A DNA stretch of 64,000 nucleotides from a bacterium (GTDB lineage Bacteria; Hinthialibacterota; Hinthialibacteria; H5-UNCL2), in NCBI GenBank assembly GCA_015075175.1, contig JABTUV010000019.1:1-64000 (forward strand), in the 5' to 3' direction. A model generated the notes under the pieces. It saw only the letters and a list, made by a program, of their open reading frames with translations, did no database searches and had not been told where the DNA came from. Shown here piece after piece: positions 50,765 through 58,389 of the stretch (its first letter is position 1; each line of letters starts with the position of its first letter). The position numbers were made by a program, and so were the translations under genes.

Positions 50765-52468
50765 ATCGCCAGCCAGCGTCCCCTGATCGTTCAGAGCGAC
50801 AGCACCCTCCTCTTAGAGGTGGATCATCCGGATTTCGAGGAAATCCGCGACCGGCTCAACTCGTTCGCGGAGCTGATCAAAAGCCCGGAGTACGTCCATA
50901 CCTATCGCATCACCCCGCTCTCGCTCTGGAACGCCGCCAGCAGCGGCGTCGCCGCCGAGACGATTCTGGACACGCTCACGCGCTACAGCCGCTACCAGGT
51001 CCCCGACAACATCCGCTTCGAGATCGTAGAGACGGTCAACCGGTACGGGCGCGTGGTCCTGGACAAGCGCGACGGCGAGTTGCTGCTGTCGGCGGACGAT
51101 CCCCTGATCACGCAGGAGATCGAGCAGCACAAGCCGCTGCGCGAGGCGATCCTGGGCCGACGCGACGAGCGCACGCTGCTGGTCAAGCCGCTGGAGCGCG
51201 GCAACATCAAGCTGGCGCTCTTGCGCCTGGGCTACCCGGTCAAGGACCGCGCCGGCTACGTGGACGGCGAGAGGCTGGAAATCGGCCTGCGCGACCGCAC
51301 GCTTCTGGGCCAACCCTTCGGCCTGCGCGGGTACCAGTTGGAGGCGCTGTCCGCCTTCTATCGCGAAGGCTCCGCCGAGTCGGGCAGCGGGGTGCTGGTG
51401 CTGCCCTGCGGGGCGGGAAAGACCATCATCGGCATCGCGGCGATGGCCCGGCTCTCCTGCCATACCCTGGTTTTGGCGACCAACATCGTGGCTCTGCGCC
51501 AGTGGCGCGACGAGATTCTGGACAAGACCACTCTCACGGACGAGCATCTGGCCGAGTACAGCGGCGAGAAGAAGTCGCTGGCCCCCATCACCCTGGCGAC
51601 CTACCAGATTCTCACCTATCGCCGGCACAAGGAGGACGACTTCCCGCATTTTTCTCTTTTCAACGCGCGCAACTGGGGACTCATCATCTACGACGAGGTG
51701 CATCTTCTGCCGGCGCCGGTGTTTCGCGTCACCGCCGAGGTGCAGGCGCGGCGGCGTCTGGGCCTGACCGCCACGCTGGTGCGCGAGGACGGCAAGGAGG
51801 CCGAGGTCTTCTCCCTCATCGGCCCCAAGCGCTACGACGTGCCCTGGAAGCAACTGGAGAAGCAAGGCTGGATCGCCCCGGTCACCTGCTACGAAATCCG
51901 CCTTCCCATGGACTCCTCGCTGCGCGTGGACTACGCTTCCGCCAGCTTCCGCAACAAGTATCGGGTGGCCGCGGAGAATCCCAGGAAGCTGGAGGTGGTG
52001 GACCGGCTGGTCGCCCGCCATGAAGGCGACCAGACGCTCATCATCGGCATGTATCTGTCGCAGCTGTCGCAGATCGCGCGGCGGCTGCGCGCGCCGCTGA
52101 TTACGGGCAGCACGCCCAACCTCGAGCGCGAGGAGCTCTATCATCGCTTTCGCATCGGCGAGGTCAAGACGCTGGTGGTCAGCAAGGTCGCCAACTTCGC
52201 CATCGACCTGCCCGACGCCAACGTGGCCATCCAGGTCTCGGGCACGTTCGGCAGTCGGCAGGAGGAGGCGCAGAGGCTGGGCCGCATCCTGCGTCCTAAG
52301 CCGGGCGGCGAGTCGGCGACCTTCTATTCCCTCGTCACCCGCGAGAGCCGCGATCAGGAATTTTCGGCCAAGCGGCAGCTCTTCCTGACCGAGCAGGGCT
52401 ACCGCTACGTGATCGGCGATGAGGGGCTTCTTGAGTCGATTCTGGCGCGGAAAGCGGCAGTCGATTGA
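50765..52468 (+). CDS. XPB/Rad25-like superfamily 2 DNA helicase
   Basis: 568 residues. 3'-5' DNA helicase related to eukaryotic XPB and the mycobacterial homologue. The N-terminal domain (PLIVQSDSTLLLEVDHPDFE ... VHTYRITPLSLWNAASSGVA) is the XPB damage-recognition-like region. Helicase motifs: I VLPCGAGKTIIG, II IIYDEVHLLP, III GLTATLVREDG (with the RED element), VI QEEAQRLGRILRPKPG. Aligning by eye to known XPB proteins places the start just before PLIVQSD. The codon there is ATC at 50765, with GGAGG 8 bases upstream, so either a base error replaced ATG or a rare start is used. A promoter precedes it. The partner gene downstream shares the N-terminal domain. Confidence 0.93.
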   Translation: MASQRPLIVQSDSTLLLEVDHPDFEEIRDRLNSFAELIKSPEYVHTYRITPLSLWNAASSGVAAETILDTLTRYSRYQVPDNIRFEIVETVNRYGRVVLDKRDGELLLSADDPLITQEIEQHKPLREAILGRRDERTLLVKPLERGNIKLALLRLGYPVKDRAGYVDGERLEIGLRDRTLLGQPFGLRGYQLEALSAFYREGSAESGSGVLVLPCGAGKTIIGIAAMARLSCHTLVLATNIVALRQWRDEILDKTTLTDEHLAEYSGEKKSLAPITLATYQILTYRRHKEDDFPHFSLFNARNWGLIIYDEVHLLPAPVFRVTAEVQARRRLGLTATLVREDGKEAEVFSLIGPKRYDVPWKQLEKQGWIAPVTCYEIRLPMDSSLRVDYASASFRNKYRVAAENPRKLEVVDRLVARHEGDQTLIIGMYLSQLSQIARRLRAPLITGSTPNLEREELYHRFRIGEVKTLVVSKVANFAIDLPDANVAIQVSGTFGSRQEEAQRLGRILRPKPGGESATFYSLVTRESRDQEFSAKRQLFLTEQGYRYVIGDEGLLESILARKAAVD

Positions 52469-52612
52469 CGATTACGATTTGTAATCGTACTCGTAATCTT
52501 GCTCGTACTCGATTGCGAGCAAGATTAAGATTACGAGCAAGATCAAGATCAAGATCAAGATCAAGATTAAGATTAAGATTAAGATTAAGATTAAGATTAA
52601 GAGTAAGATGGA
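52469..52612. repeat. Family D array with an adjoining hairpin
   Basis: Starts with the hairpin ACGATTAC-GATTT-GTAATCGT (52468-52488), then mixed GTACTCG/AATCTTGCTC units, then a run of AAGATC and AAGATT hexamers to 52612. It lies between the XPB helicase and its partner, ten bases before the partner's GTG. Confidence 0.9.
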
Positions 52613-52621
52613 GGGGGGGTT

Positions 52622-54178
52622 GTGAGCGACTCGCTCCTGCACTGTCTTTCGCAATTGTCCATGGAGCAGAACCGCCGGATTGCGCTGCGCATCGGGTTGT
52701 GGCCCAAGACCAACAGTAAGCAAACGTTGATGCGGGAGGTTTACGGGCGGCTCCTGGATCCACAGTATCTCGGCGAGGCGCTGGAGGGGCTGGACGACGA
52801 CGAACGCCTGGCTCTCGAGCATCTGGTGCGGCGGGTGCGTCGCCATCCGGAGAACGGAGGCGAGGCGCCGCGACTCCTGTTCGGACTATTCGGCACGCGC
52901 ACCGGCCGGGCCGTACACGTTCTGTCCACGCTGGCGGAGAAGGGATTCCTCTTTCCGCGGGGCGAGGGGGAGGAAATCCCGTCGTTATTGCCGGGGGAGT
53001 TGGTGGAGCGGCTCGCACCGCTGATAGGAGCGGCCGGGGGGCCGTGGGGTGCGCCGCGGCGGGAGCCGCCGGCGCGGGTCTTTGCGGGTCAGAGCCGGTT
53101 GGCGCACGACGTGATCAGCGTTCTGGCCTATGCGCGCAAGAACCGAGTGCGCATGACGCAGGGCGGCGAGGTGTTCAGTCGGGTGCGCGAGCGGTTGGCG
53201 GCGTTGTGCATCGCCCGCCGCGAGGCGTTCCCGCCGGGCCTGGCTGAGGCTCTCGCCCCCCAGCGGCGCGACGTCGAGTCCATCCTGGCCTTTGCGGCCG
53301 GGGAGGGTTACATCGAGGAGGAACAGCAGCGTATCCTGGTCGCCGAGGCGGCGCTGGCCCGCCTTCGGACCCTCTCGCTGCTGGACCTCTGCCGGGAATT
53401 CCTTCGTTCGCTGGAACGCGGTTGGCTGTTTCACTACTCCATGCACCAGCGGCTGCTGGAGATGCTGCGGGAGGCGGAGCCGGCGCGCTGGTACGACCTG
53501 GACGCGTTGCTGGACGAAGTGGCGGGGAAGGCGCGCACTCCCGACCGCGCCGCGCGGCGCTCCTCGCTCTTTGCGTTGCTGGGCCTATTGCACGACCTGT
53601 CCGTGCTCGACTTCGGGTGCGACGCGGCCGGCGCCGACTGGGCGCTGCGCGTCTCCCCCGCCGGCTGGGCCATGCTCTGCGATGAACCTTTCCCTCCCGC
53701 CGAAAGGCTCGTTCGCGAAGTTCACGCCTTGCCGGACTTCACCGTGCTGGCGCCGCTGGAGGTCGAGGCCGACGAACGCTGGCAGCTGGAGAGTTTCGCC
53801 GATCTCGTCTCCGCGGACACCATTTTCACCTATCGGATTTCGCGCCAGTCGATTTACCGCGCGCTGCAGGACGGCGTCGAGGTGGAATCGATCCTGGCGT
53901 TCTTCGTGCAGCACGGCGAGCGGCGGCTGCCGCAGAACGTCGAGTACTCGGTGCGCGAGTGGGCCGCATCGTTCGGGCGCATCCATTTCGCCGACGTGCT
54001 GCTCCTGCGGTGCGACAGCGAGGAGCTGGCCGCCGAGGTCGCCGCCAGCCCTGACATCCGGCGGTTCATCGAGGGCCAGATCACTCCCCGGGACTTGCTG
54101 GTCTCCCGAGGCGGCTATGAGGAGATCGTCAAGTACTTGGAGAAGATGGGCCATTTGCCGAAGACGTTGCGGAAATGA
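52622..54178 (+). CDS. XPB-partner protein with helicase-associated (Helicase_C_3-type) domain
   Basis: 518 residues, no helicase motifs. The C-terminal third (PDFTVLAPLEVEADERWQLE, SADTIFTYRISRQSIYRALQ, DGVEVESILAFFVQHGERRL) resembles the N-terminal domain of the XPB helicase encoded just upstream, which places it in the helicase-associated family (PF13625 type). An XPB gene beside such a protein is also known from mycobacteria and other bacteria. The N-terminal part is helical with winged-helix-like segments (LARLRTLSLLDLCREFLRSL). Translation starts at GTG 52622 after GGAGGGGGG. Inferred role: a non-catalytic partner that guides or regulates XPB in DNA repair or unwinding. The two genes are separated only by a hexamer array and are probably co-transcribed. 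Confidence 0.8.
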   Translation: MSDSLLHCLSQLSMEQNRRIALRIGLWPKTNSKQTLMREVYGRLLDPQYLGEALEGLDDDERLALEHLVRRVRRHPENGGEAPRLLFGLFGTRTGRAVHVLSTLAEKGFLFPRGEGEEIPSLLPGELVERLAPLIGAAGGPWGAPRREPPARVFAGQSRLAHDVISVLAYARKNRVRMTQGGEVFSRVRERLAALCIARREAFPPGLAEALAPQRRDVESILAFAAGEGYIEEEQQRILVAEAALARLRTLSLLDLCREFLRSLERGWLFHYSMHQRLLEMLREAEPARWYDLDALLDEVAGKARTPDRAARRSSLFALLGLLHDLSVLDFGCDAAGADWALRVSPAGWAMLCDEPFPPAERLVREVHALPDFTVLAPLEVEADERWQLESFADLVSADTIFTYRISRQSIYRALQDGVEVESILAFFVQHGERRLPQNVEYSVREWAASFGRIHFADVLLLRCDSEELAAEVAASPDIRRFIEGQITPRDLLVSRGGYEEIVKYLEKMGHLPKTLRK

Positions 54179-54230
54179 TAGTATTATCGTCATTACTTCC
54201 ACGGCCACCATCACGTAGGCGCCTGCCGCG

Positions 54231-54349
54231 CTAGTGCCGTTTCAAGAAAAGTTGCAGCGCCCCGGTCGTCCTCTCGATACGCGGAGTACCGCTGCTGCCG
54301 GACTCGGTTTCTCCTTTCCCGCAACTACTTTTTGAGAGACGGCACTAGA
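54231..54349. repeat. Large imperfect hairpin enclosing a family F element
   Basis: The left arm GCTAGTGCCGTTTCAAGAAA plus AGTTGC pairs with the right arm GCAACTACTTTTTGAGAGAC plus GGCACTAG. Inside lie GTCCTCTCGATACGCGGAGT and GGACTCGGTTTCTCCTTTCC, a shortened family F copy. No gene is seen in 54179-54547. Confidence 0.75.
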
Positions 54350-54459
54350 GGGCGCACCTGCGCCCCCCCGCGGTCGGCGCAAATCAAGGCCCGGGGAGGA
54401 TGTCCTTTTCGCATCGTGGGGACATTCTTGCCGAGCCTGGGCGCGCCGTGGATGTCGCA

Positions 54460-54487
54460 TTGACACTCCTCGTCGCCTTTGTAGAGT
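54460..54487 (+). promoter_or_regulatory. Possible promoter of the epimerase gene
   Basis: TTGACA (54460-54465), a 16-bp spacer and TAGAGT (54482-54487), about 60 bases before the ATG at 54548. Confidence 0.45.
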
Positions 54488-54547
54488 GCCTTGCTGACGT
54501 GGGGCGGCAAGCGGCCGCACTGTGGAGGGAATCGAGGCGGACTCTTC

Positions 54548-55490
54548 ATGCGCGTGCTGATTACGGGTTCCAGCGGCGATCGGCGCCAACCTGGCGCTGG
54601 CGCGCTGTCGCAAGGTCACGCCGTGCTGGGCATCGACCGTCGGCCCAATCCCTGGACCGATCAGGTTCCGACCCAGCTGCTCGACCTCGCCGCGCCCTGC
54701 CTGGAGCCGCTGCATGAAATCCTCGCCGAGCATCGCTGCGACGTGGTCGCATCTGGCCGCGCACGCCAAAGTCTATCAACTGGTGATTCATCCGGAACGT
54801 TCGCTGGAAAACGTGCTGATGCTGTTTCACGTTCTGGAGGCGGCGCGCCGGGCCGACGTGCCGCTGATTTTCGGCAGCTCGCGCGAGGTTTACGGCGACA
54901 TCCACCGCCACTACACCGACGAGTCCTGCGCCGACTTCGTGATCGCGGAAAGCCCGTACTCCGCCAGCAAGATTTCCGGCGAGGCCTTCATCTACTCCTA
55001 CGCGCAGTGTTACGGCCTGCCCTACCTGGTGTTTCGCTTTTCCAACGTTTACGGTCGCTTCGACAACGATCTGGAACGCATGGAGCGCGTGATCCCGCTC
55101 TTCATCGACCGCCTGGGGAAGCATCAGCCCATCACCATCTACGGAAAGGAGAAGGTGCTGGATTTCACCTACATCGACGATTGCGTGGCGGGGATCGTGG
55201 CGGGCATCCACAAGCTGGTGGGACGGGAGGTGGTGGGCGAGACGGTCAACCTGGCCTACGGGCGGGGCAACAGCCTGGAGTACCTGGCGCAGCTGATCGC
55301 CCAGACGCTGTGCGTGCGCGCGGAAATCAACTTCCTGCCGAGCCAGAGGGGCGAGGTGACGCGCTACGTGGCCGACATCGGCAAGGCCCGCAAGCTGCTG
55401 GGTTATGATCCCCAAGTACCGCTGGAGGAGGGTATTCCCCGCGCCATCGCCTGGGCGCGCGAGTTCGCCGCCCAGGCCGCCGCGCCGTAG
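54548..55490 (+). CDS. NAD-dependent nucleotide-sugar epimerase/dehydratase, frameshifted N-terminus
   Basis: About 312 residues of the extended short-chain dehydrogenase family. MRVLITGSSG is the Rossmann start, after which the frame shifts twice before HAKVYQLVIHPERSLENVLM. The catalytic set is Ser in LIFGSSREVYGD and Tyr-x3-Lys in SPYSASKISGEAF. Later blocks FRFSNVYGRFDNDLERMERV, FTYIDDCVAGIVAGIHKLVG and NLAYGRGNSLEYLAQLI fit UDP-sugar 4-epimerases and decarboxylases. The substrate cannot be named. It is followed after 90 bases by a GT9 glycosyltransferase, so both probably make a surface polysaccharide or lipopolysaccharide core. Confidence 0.82.
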
Positions 55491-55537
55491 CGCCGTTGCG
55501 CCGCCTTCGACCATGCACCACCGCAGGATTACGCTCT

Positions 55538-55577
55538 GGGTCCCCTACGTCCCCTACGTCCCGATCAGGTCCCATGG
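55538..55577. repeat. Family C repeat between epimerase and GT9 genes
   Basis: GGGTCCCCTACGTCCCCTAC followed by GTCCCGATCAGGTCCCATGG, the complementary-strand form of the family. It abuts the GT9 start and occupies the place of its ribosome-binding site. Confidence 0.7.
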
Positions 55578-55580
55578 CCC

Positions 55581-56616
55581 ATGCACTGTCTGCTCGTGCG
55601 TCTGTCCGCGTTAGGCGACCTGGTCCACGCGCTGCCGGTCTATGCGGCGCTGCGCGCCCGTTATCCCGAGGACCGCGTCGGGTGGCTGGTGAAGACCAGT
55701 ACGCCGCTCTCTTGACCATGCTGCTGGGCCTGTCGCGCATCCATGGCGCTGAGAGGCAGGTGGAAAGGGAGGGCTTCCTTCCGAGGCGCGCTTGCGGCGC
55801 GAACTGGCGGAGGCTGATTACGAGGCCGCGCTGGACTTTGCAGGTCTTACCAAGAGCGCCCTGTGGCCGGCTTTGGCGGGCATTCCACTGGGTCGGCTCT
55901 ATGACGCTGACGGCCGCGAACTAGCGCGACTGTTTTATAATCGCAAAGTCAAACTGACCTCGACCTGCCGGCACGTGGTCGAGCGCAACCTCGCCCTTGC
56001 CCGAGCGTTGGATGCACGCGAGACGCCTGGTAGAGTCGCCTTCCAGGTTGCCGACGAAGTCAAAGGCTCGGTCGATGGGTGGTGGGAGGCGCTGGGGTTG
56101 TCGGGTCGGCGGGTCGTCGTCGTCAGCGCGGGCGCGGGCTGGGAGAGCAAGCGCTGGCCGCCGGAATCGTTTGGACGGCTGGCGCGGCTACTGTCGGAAC
56201 GGCTGCAGATGGTCCCCCTGGTGGTGTGGGGGCCGGGTGAAGAGGAACTGGCCGAGGCCGTGGTCGCCGCCTCAGAGGGTGTCGGCCGCCGTGCGCCGGC
56301 GACCAGTATCCCCGCCATGCTGGAGACGCTGTCGCGCGCCTGCCTGTTGGTCGGCGGCGATACCGGCCCTACGCATCTGGCGGCCTACTTGGGCGTGCCT
56401 ACCATCGCCCCCTACGGCGCGTCCGACCCCATACGCAACGGTCCGTGGGGCGCGGCCAGCCTGGTCCTGACCCGCGATCTGCCGTGCCGACCCTGCTGGA
56501 AGACCGTCTGTCCCCTGGTGCATCGCAAGTGCCTGAACGAGCTTTCGCCGGAGGCGGAAATCGATGCCATGATCGGCTGGTGGGAACGCCTTGACGAAAC
56601 CCGGCAAAGGCACTAA
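55581..56616 (+). CDS. GT9 heptosyltransferase-like glycosyltransferase, frameshifted N-terminus
   Basis: About 345 residues. GT9 enzymes add heptose or related sugars from ADP-sugar donors to the lipopolysaccharide core. MHCLLVRLSALGDLVHALPV is the family N-terminus; the frame shifts around 55,700-55,790 and continues with RRELAEADYEAALDFAGLTK. The donor-binding C-terminal domain is clean: VVVSAGAGWESKRWPPESFG, RACLLVGGDTGPTHLAAYLG, TIAPYGASDPIRNGPWG and a Cys-rich LPCRPCWKTVCPLVHRKCLN. Its presence supports an outer membrane with lipopolysaccharide. It pairs with the epimerase upstream. Confidence 0.83.
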
Positions 56617-56630
56617 ATTCAGCAAGATAG

Positions 56631-56717
56631 CTGTCATTTCGACCGCGGGGAGAAATGCTTGGCCGGTTGCGACGCCGGCGTCTGCGGCAGGATTTCTCCC
56701 CGCGGTCGAAATGACAG
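56631..56717. repeat. Family A hairpin upstream of tatA
   Basis: The left arm CTGTCATTTCGACCGCGGGG and right arm CCCCGCGGTCGAAATGACAG are perfect inverted repeats of 20 bp around a 47-bp loop. The shared 4-base change (CGCGGGG in place of CGAAGGG) on both arms shows paired compensatory change. Confidence 0.92.
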
Positions 56718-56751
56718 CGGGGTTCGAGTCAGAGAATCGAAAGGCGCGCCC

Positions 56752-57009
56752 ATGGTGAGTCATACCGCAGCATTCCTGCCCGGAGGTTCGGAGTGGATCG
56801 TCCTGCTGCTGATCGCGGCGCTTCTCTTCGGCGCGCGCCGGTTGCCCGAGTTGGGGAAAAACCTGGGCGCGGGCATGAGGGAGTTCAAGCGCTCCATCAC
56901 CGGCGAGAGCGAGGAAAAGCGCGCCGAACTGCCCGACCGCTCCGCCACTGCCTCGGTGGAAACCAACAAGCCCAACGAGGCGGCTTCCGAAAAGCGGTCC
57001 ACTGAGTAA
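56752..57009 (+). CDS. tatA: TatA/TatE-type twin-arginine translocase subunit
   Basis: 85 residues. Pore-forming subunit of the Tat export system. One membrane helix (EWIVLLLIAALLFGARRLPE) is followed by the amphipathic helix (LGKNLGAGMREFKRSI) with the FGxxRLPELGKNLG signature. The acidic, Ser/Thr-rich tail is typical. The start at 56752 gives a short N-terminus before the helix; a longer frame would include repeat sequence. tatB and tatC are not nearby. MsrP at 47927 is a likely Tat substrate. The stop codon overlaps a possible ATG of the next frame (TAATG). Confidence 0.93.
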   Translation: MVSHTAAFLPGGSEWIVLLLIAALLFGARRLPELGKNLGAGMREFKRSITGESEEKRAELPDRSATASVETNKPNEAASEKRSTE

Positions 57010-57036
57010 TGTTCGGGGATTCTGAGGCAACGAGCA

Positions 57037-57055
57037 CGATTACGAACGGTAATCG
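57037..57055. other. Small hairpin before a TTG start
   Basis: CGATTAC-GAACG-GTAATCG, seven paired bases with a 5-nt loop, immediately before the GGGAGG ribosome-binding site of the next gene. The same stem with another loop lies at 52469-52487. Confidence 0.6.
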
Positions 57056-57068
57056 GGAGGGAATCGCA

Positions 57069-58283
57069 TTGAAGAAAATTGTCTTGCTGGTCGTGCTCGT
57101 ACCGTTGATGGGCGTCACCGGCGTTCCGGCGCAGACGCGCAATCCGCTGGAGGCCAGCCAGAAGCTGTGGTACGAGAAGATCATGAACATGGGCGGCGGC
57201 GTCGGCGCCGCGTCCGTCGAGGCCGAGTTGCCGGGCCTGGACCTGCCCGATTTCCCGGAGGGTCCCAAGACCTGGGACGGCCAGCCGCAGGTCGTCGAGG
57301 AGGCGGTTTTCGATCCGCCCGCGCCCTACTTCGAGACCGCCCAGTATTATCGCATCCTGACGCCGATTTCCTTCACCGCGACCAAGGGCGAGGACTACAG
57401 CAAGCCCACCGGCGACGGGAACGCGGCCCTGGATTACTGGCGGCTCTTTTCCGGCGCGCCTACGCGCGCCAGCTACGACCTGTTCGTCACCGCCACGCGC
57501 AAGCGCAACTGCGAATTCTTCGCTCCCGGCCTGCTCGTGGATCCTTTCGGGTACGAGAACTCCAACCTCCAATTCTGGGCCATCTTCCGGTTCCTGGACG
57601 CGCAATGGCGGGCCTCGGGCGAGCGCGTGCGCGCTGGCGGCACCCGCGTCAAGATGGACTTCTGCCACCAGATGCTGACCTTCGCCGACCACATCGACAG
57701 CCAGCAAATGAACATCCACTGGGCCTGGATCGCCTTCTACGTGCGGCGGCTGGCGACCAGCGGCTTGACCCAGTATTACCGGGACAAGGGCGACGCCGCC
57801 ATGGCTCAGAAGTACCAGCGCTACGGCGCCGCATCGCTCACCTATTATCGCACCCTGCGCCGCCGCTACGAGGAACTCTCGCGCAGCTTTGTGGAGGGCG
57901 ACGTCGACCAGTTCTCCGCCTACGTGAAGAACGGCCCCAACCGCGAGATCGTCAAGGAGCTTCTGCTTCTGTCCGGCGTGATGTTGCGCGTGGCCGAGGA
58001 CTTGTCGACCGCCGAGGAAATCCAGCAGATGGGGCACATGGTCGGCTGGCCCAGCGTGAAGGTGATGCGCTACACCAAGATCCGTCCCCGGCACTTCGAG
58101 GCGATGCACGCGACGCTCACCGAGCTGGCCGATCCCAAGAACCCGGCGGTCGACGAGTCGGTGCGGAAGTGCGCGCAGTGGGCGCTCTCGGCGGAGCAGG
58201 ACAGCCTGGTCAGCAAGCTGCGCGCCCGCAACGAGGTGTTCCTGTGGCAGAATCGCCTGGACCCCAACGAAACCGGCCTGTAA
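57069..58283 (+). CDS. Secreted alpha-helical protein of unknown function
   Basis: About 404 residues starting at TTG 57069 (LKKIVLLVVLVPLMGVTGVP), which gives a clean signal peptide ending near AQTRN and is preceded by GGGAGG at 8 bases. An in-frame ATG at 57009 overlapping the tatA stop would add 20 non-signal residues. The mature protein is rich in aromatic residues and helices: PYFETAQYYRILTPISFTAT, LDYWRLFSGAPTRASYDLFV, FLDAQWRASGERVRAGG and DFCHQMLTFADHIDSQQMNI. No catalytic signature or known family is recognised. The pattern suggests a periplasmic or outer-membrane-associated helical domain. It is followed by a terminator and then by a HEAT-repeat protein. Confidence 0.75.
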   Translation: MKKIVLLVVLVPLMGVTGVPAQTRNPLEASQKLWYEKIMNMGGGVGAASVEAELPGLDLPDFPEGPKTWDGQPQVVEEAVFDPPAPYFETAQYYRILTPISFTATKGEDYSKPTGDGNAALDYWRLFSGAPTRASYDLFVTATRKRNCEFFAPGLLVDPFGYENSNLQFWAIFRFLDAQWRASGERVRAGGTRVKMDFCHQMLTFADHIDSQQMNIHWAWIAFYVRRLATSGLTQYYRDKGDAAMAQKYQRYGAASLTYYRTLRRRYEELSRSFVEGDVDQFSAYVKNGPNREIVKELLLLSGVMLRVAEDLSTAEEIQQMGHMVGWPSVKVMRYTKIRPRHFEAMHATLTELADPKNPAVDESVRKCAQWALSAEQDSLVSKLRARNEVFLWQNRLDPNETGL

Positions 58284-58341
58284 TCTCTTCCGAGCGGGAT
58301 CCAGGCTGGACATCCGCGCGGCCGGTGGCTAACGTGTAAGT

Positions 58342-58370
58342 CCGGCGCCTGCCGCGCCGGGTTTATTTAG
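58342..58370 (+). terminator. Rho-independent-type terminator
   Basis: Stem CCGGCGC / GCGCCGG with loop CTGCC, followed by GTTTATTTAG. It lies 58 bases after the stop of the secreted-protein gene. Confidence 0.5.
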
Positions 58371-58389
58371 CCATCACGAGGTCGCCGCC

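Noticed and set aside
54325-54549. Minus-strand frame MKSPPRFPPQ... as a small gene or transposase remnant
   Set aside because: No recognisable domain, and it overlaps the likely promoter of the epimerase gene. A link to REP transposases could not be supported.
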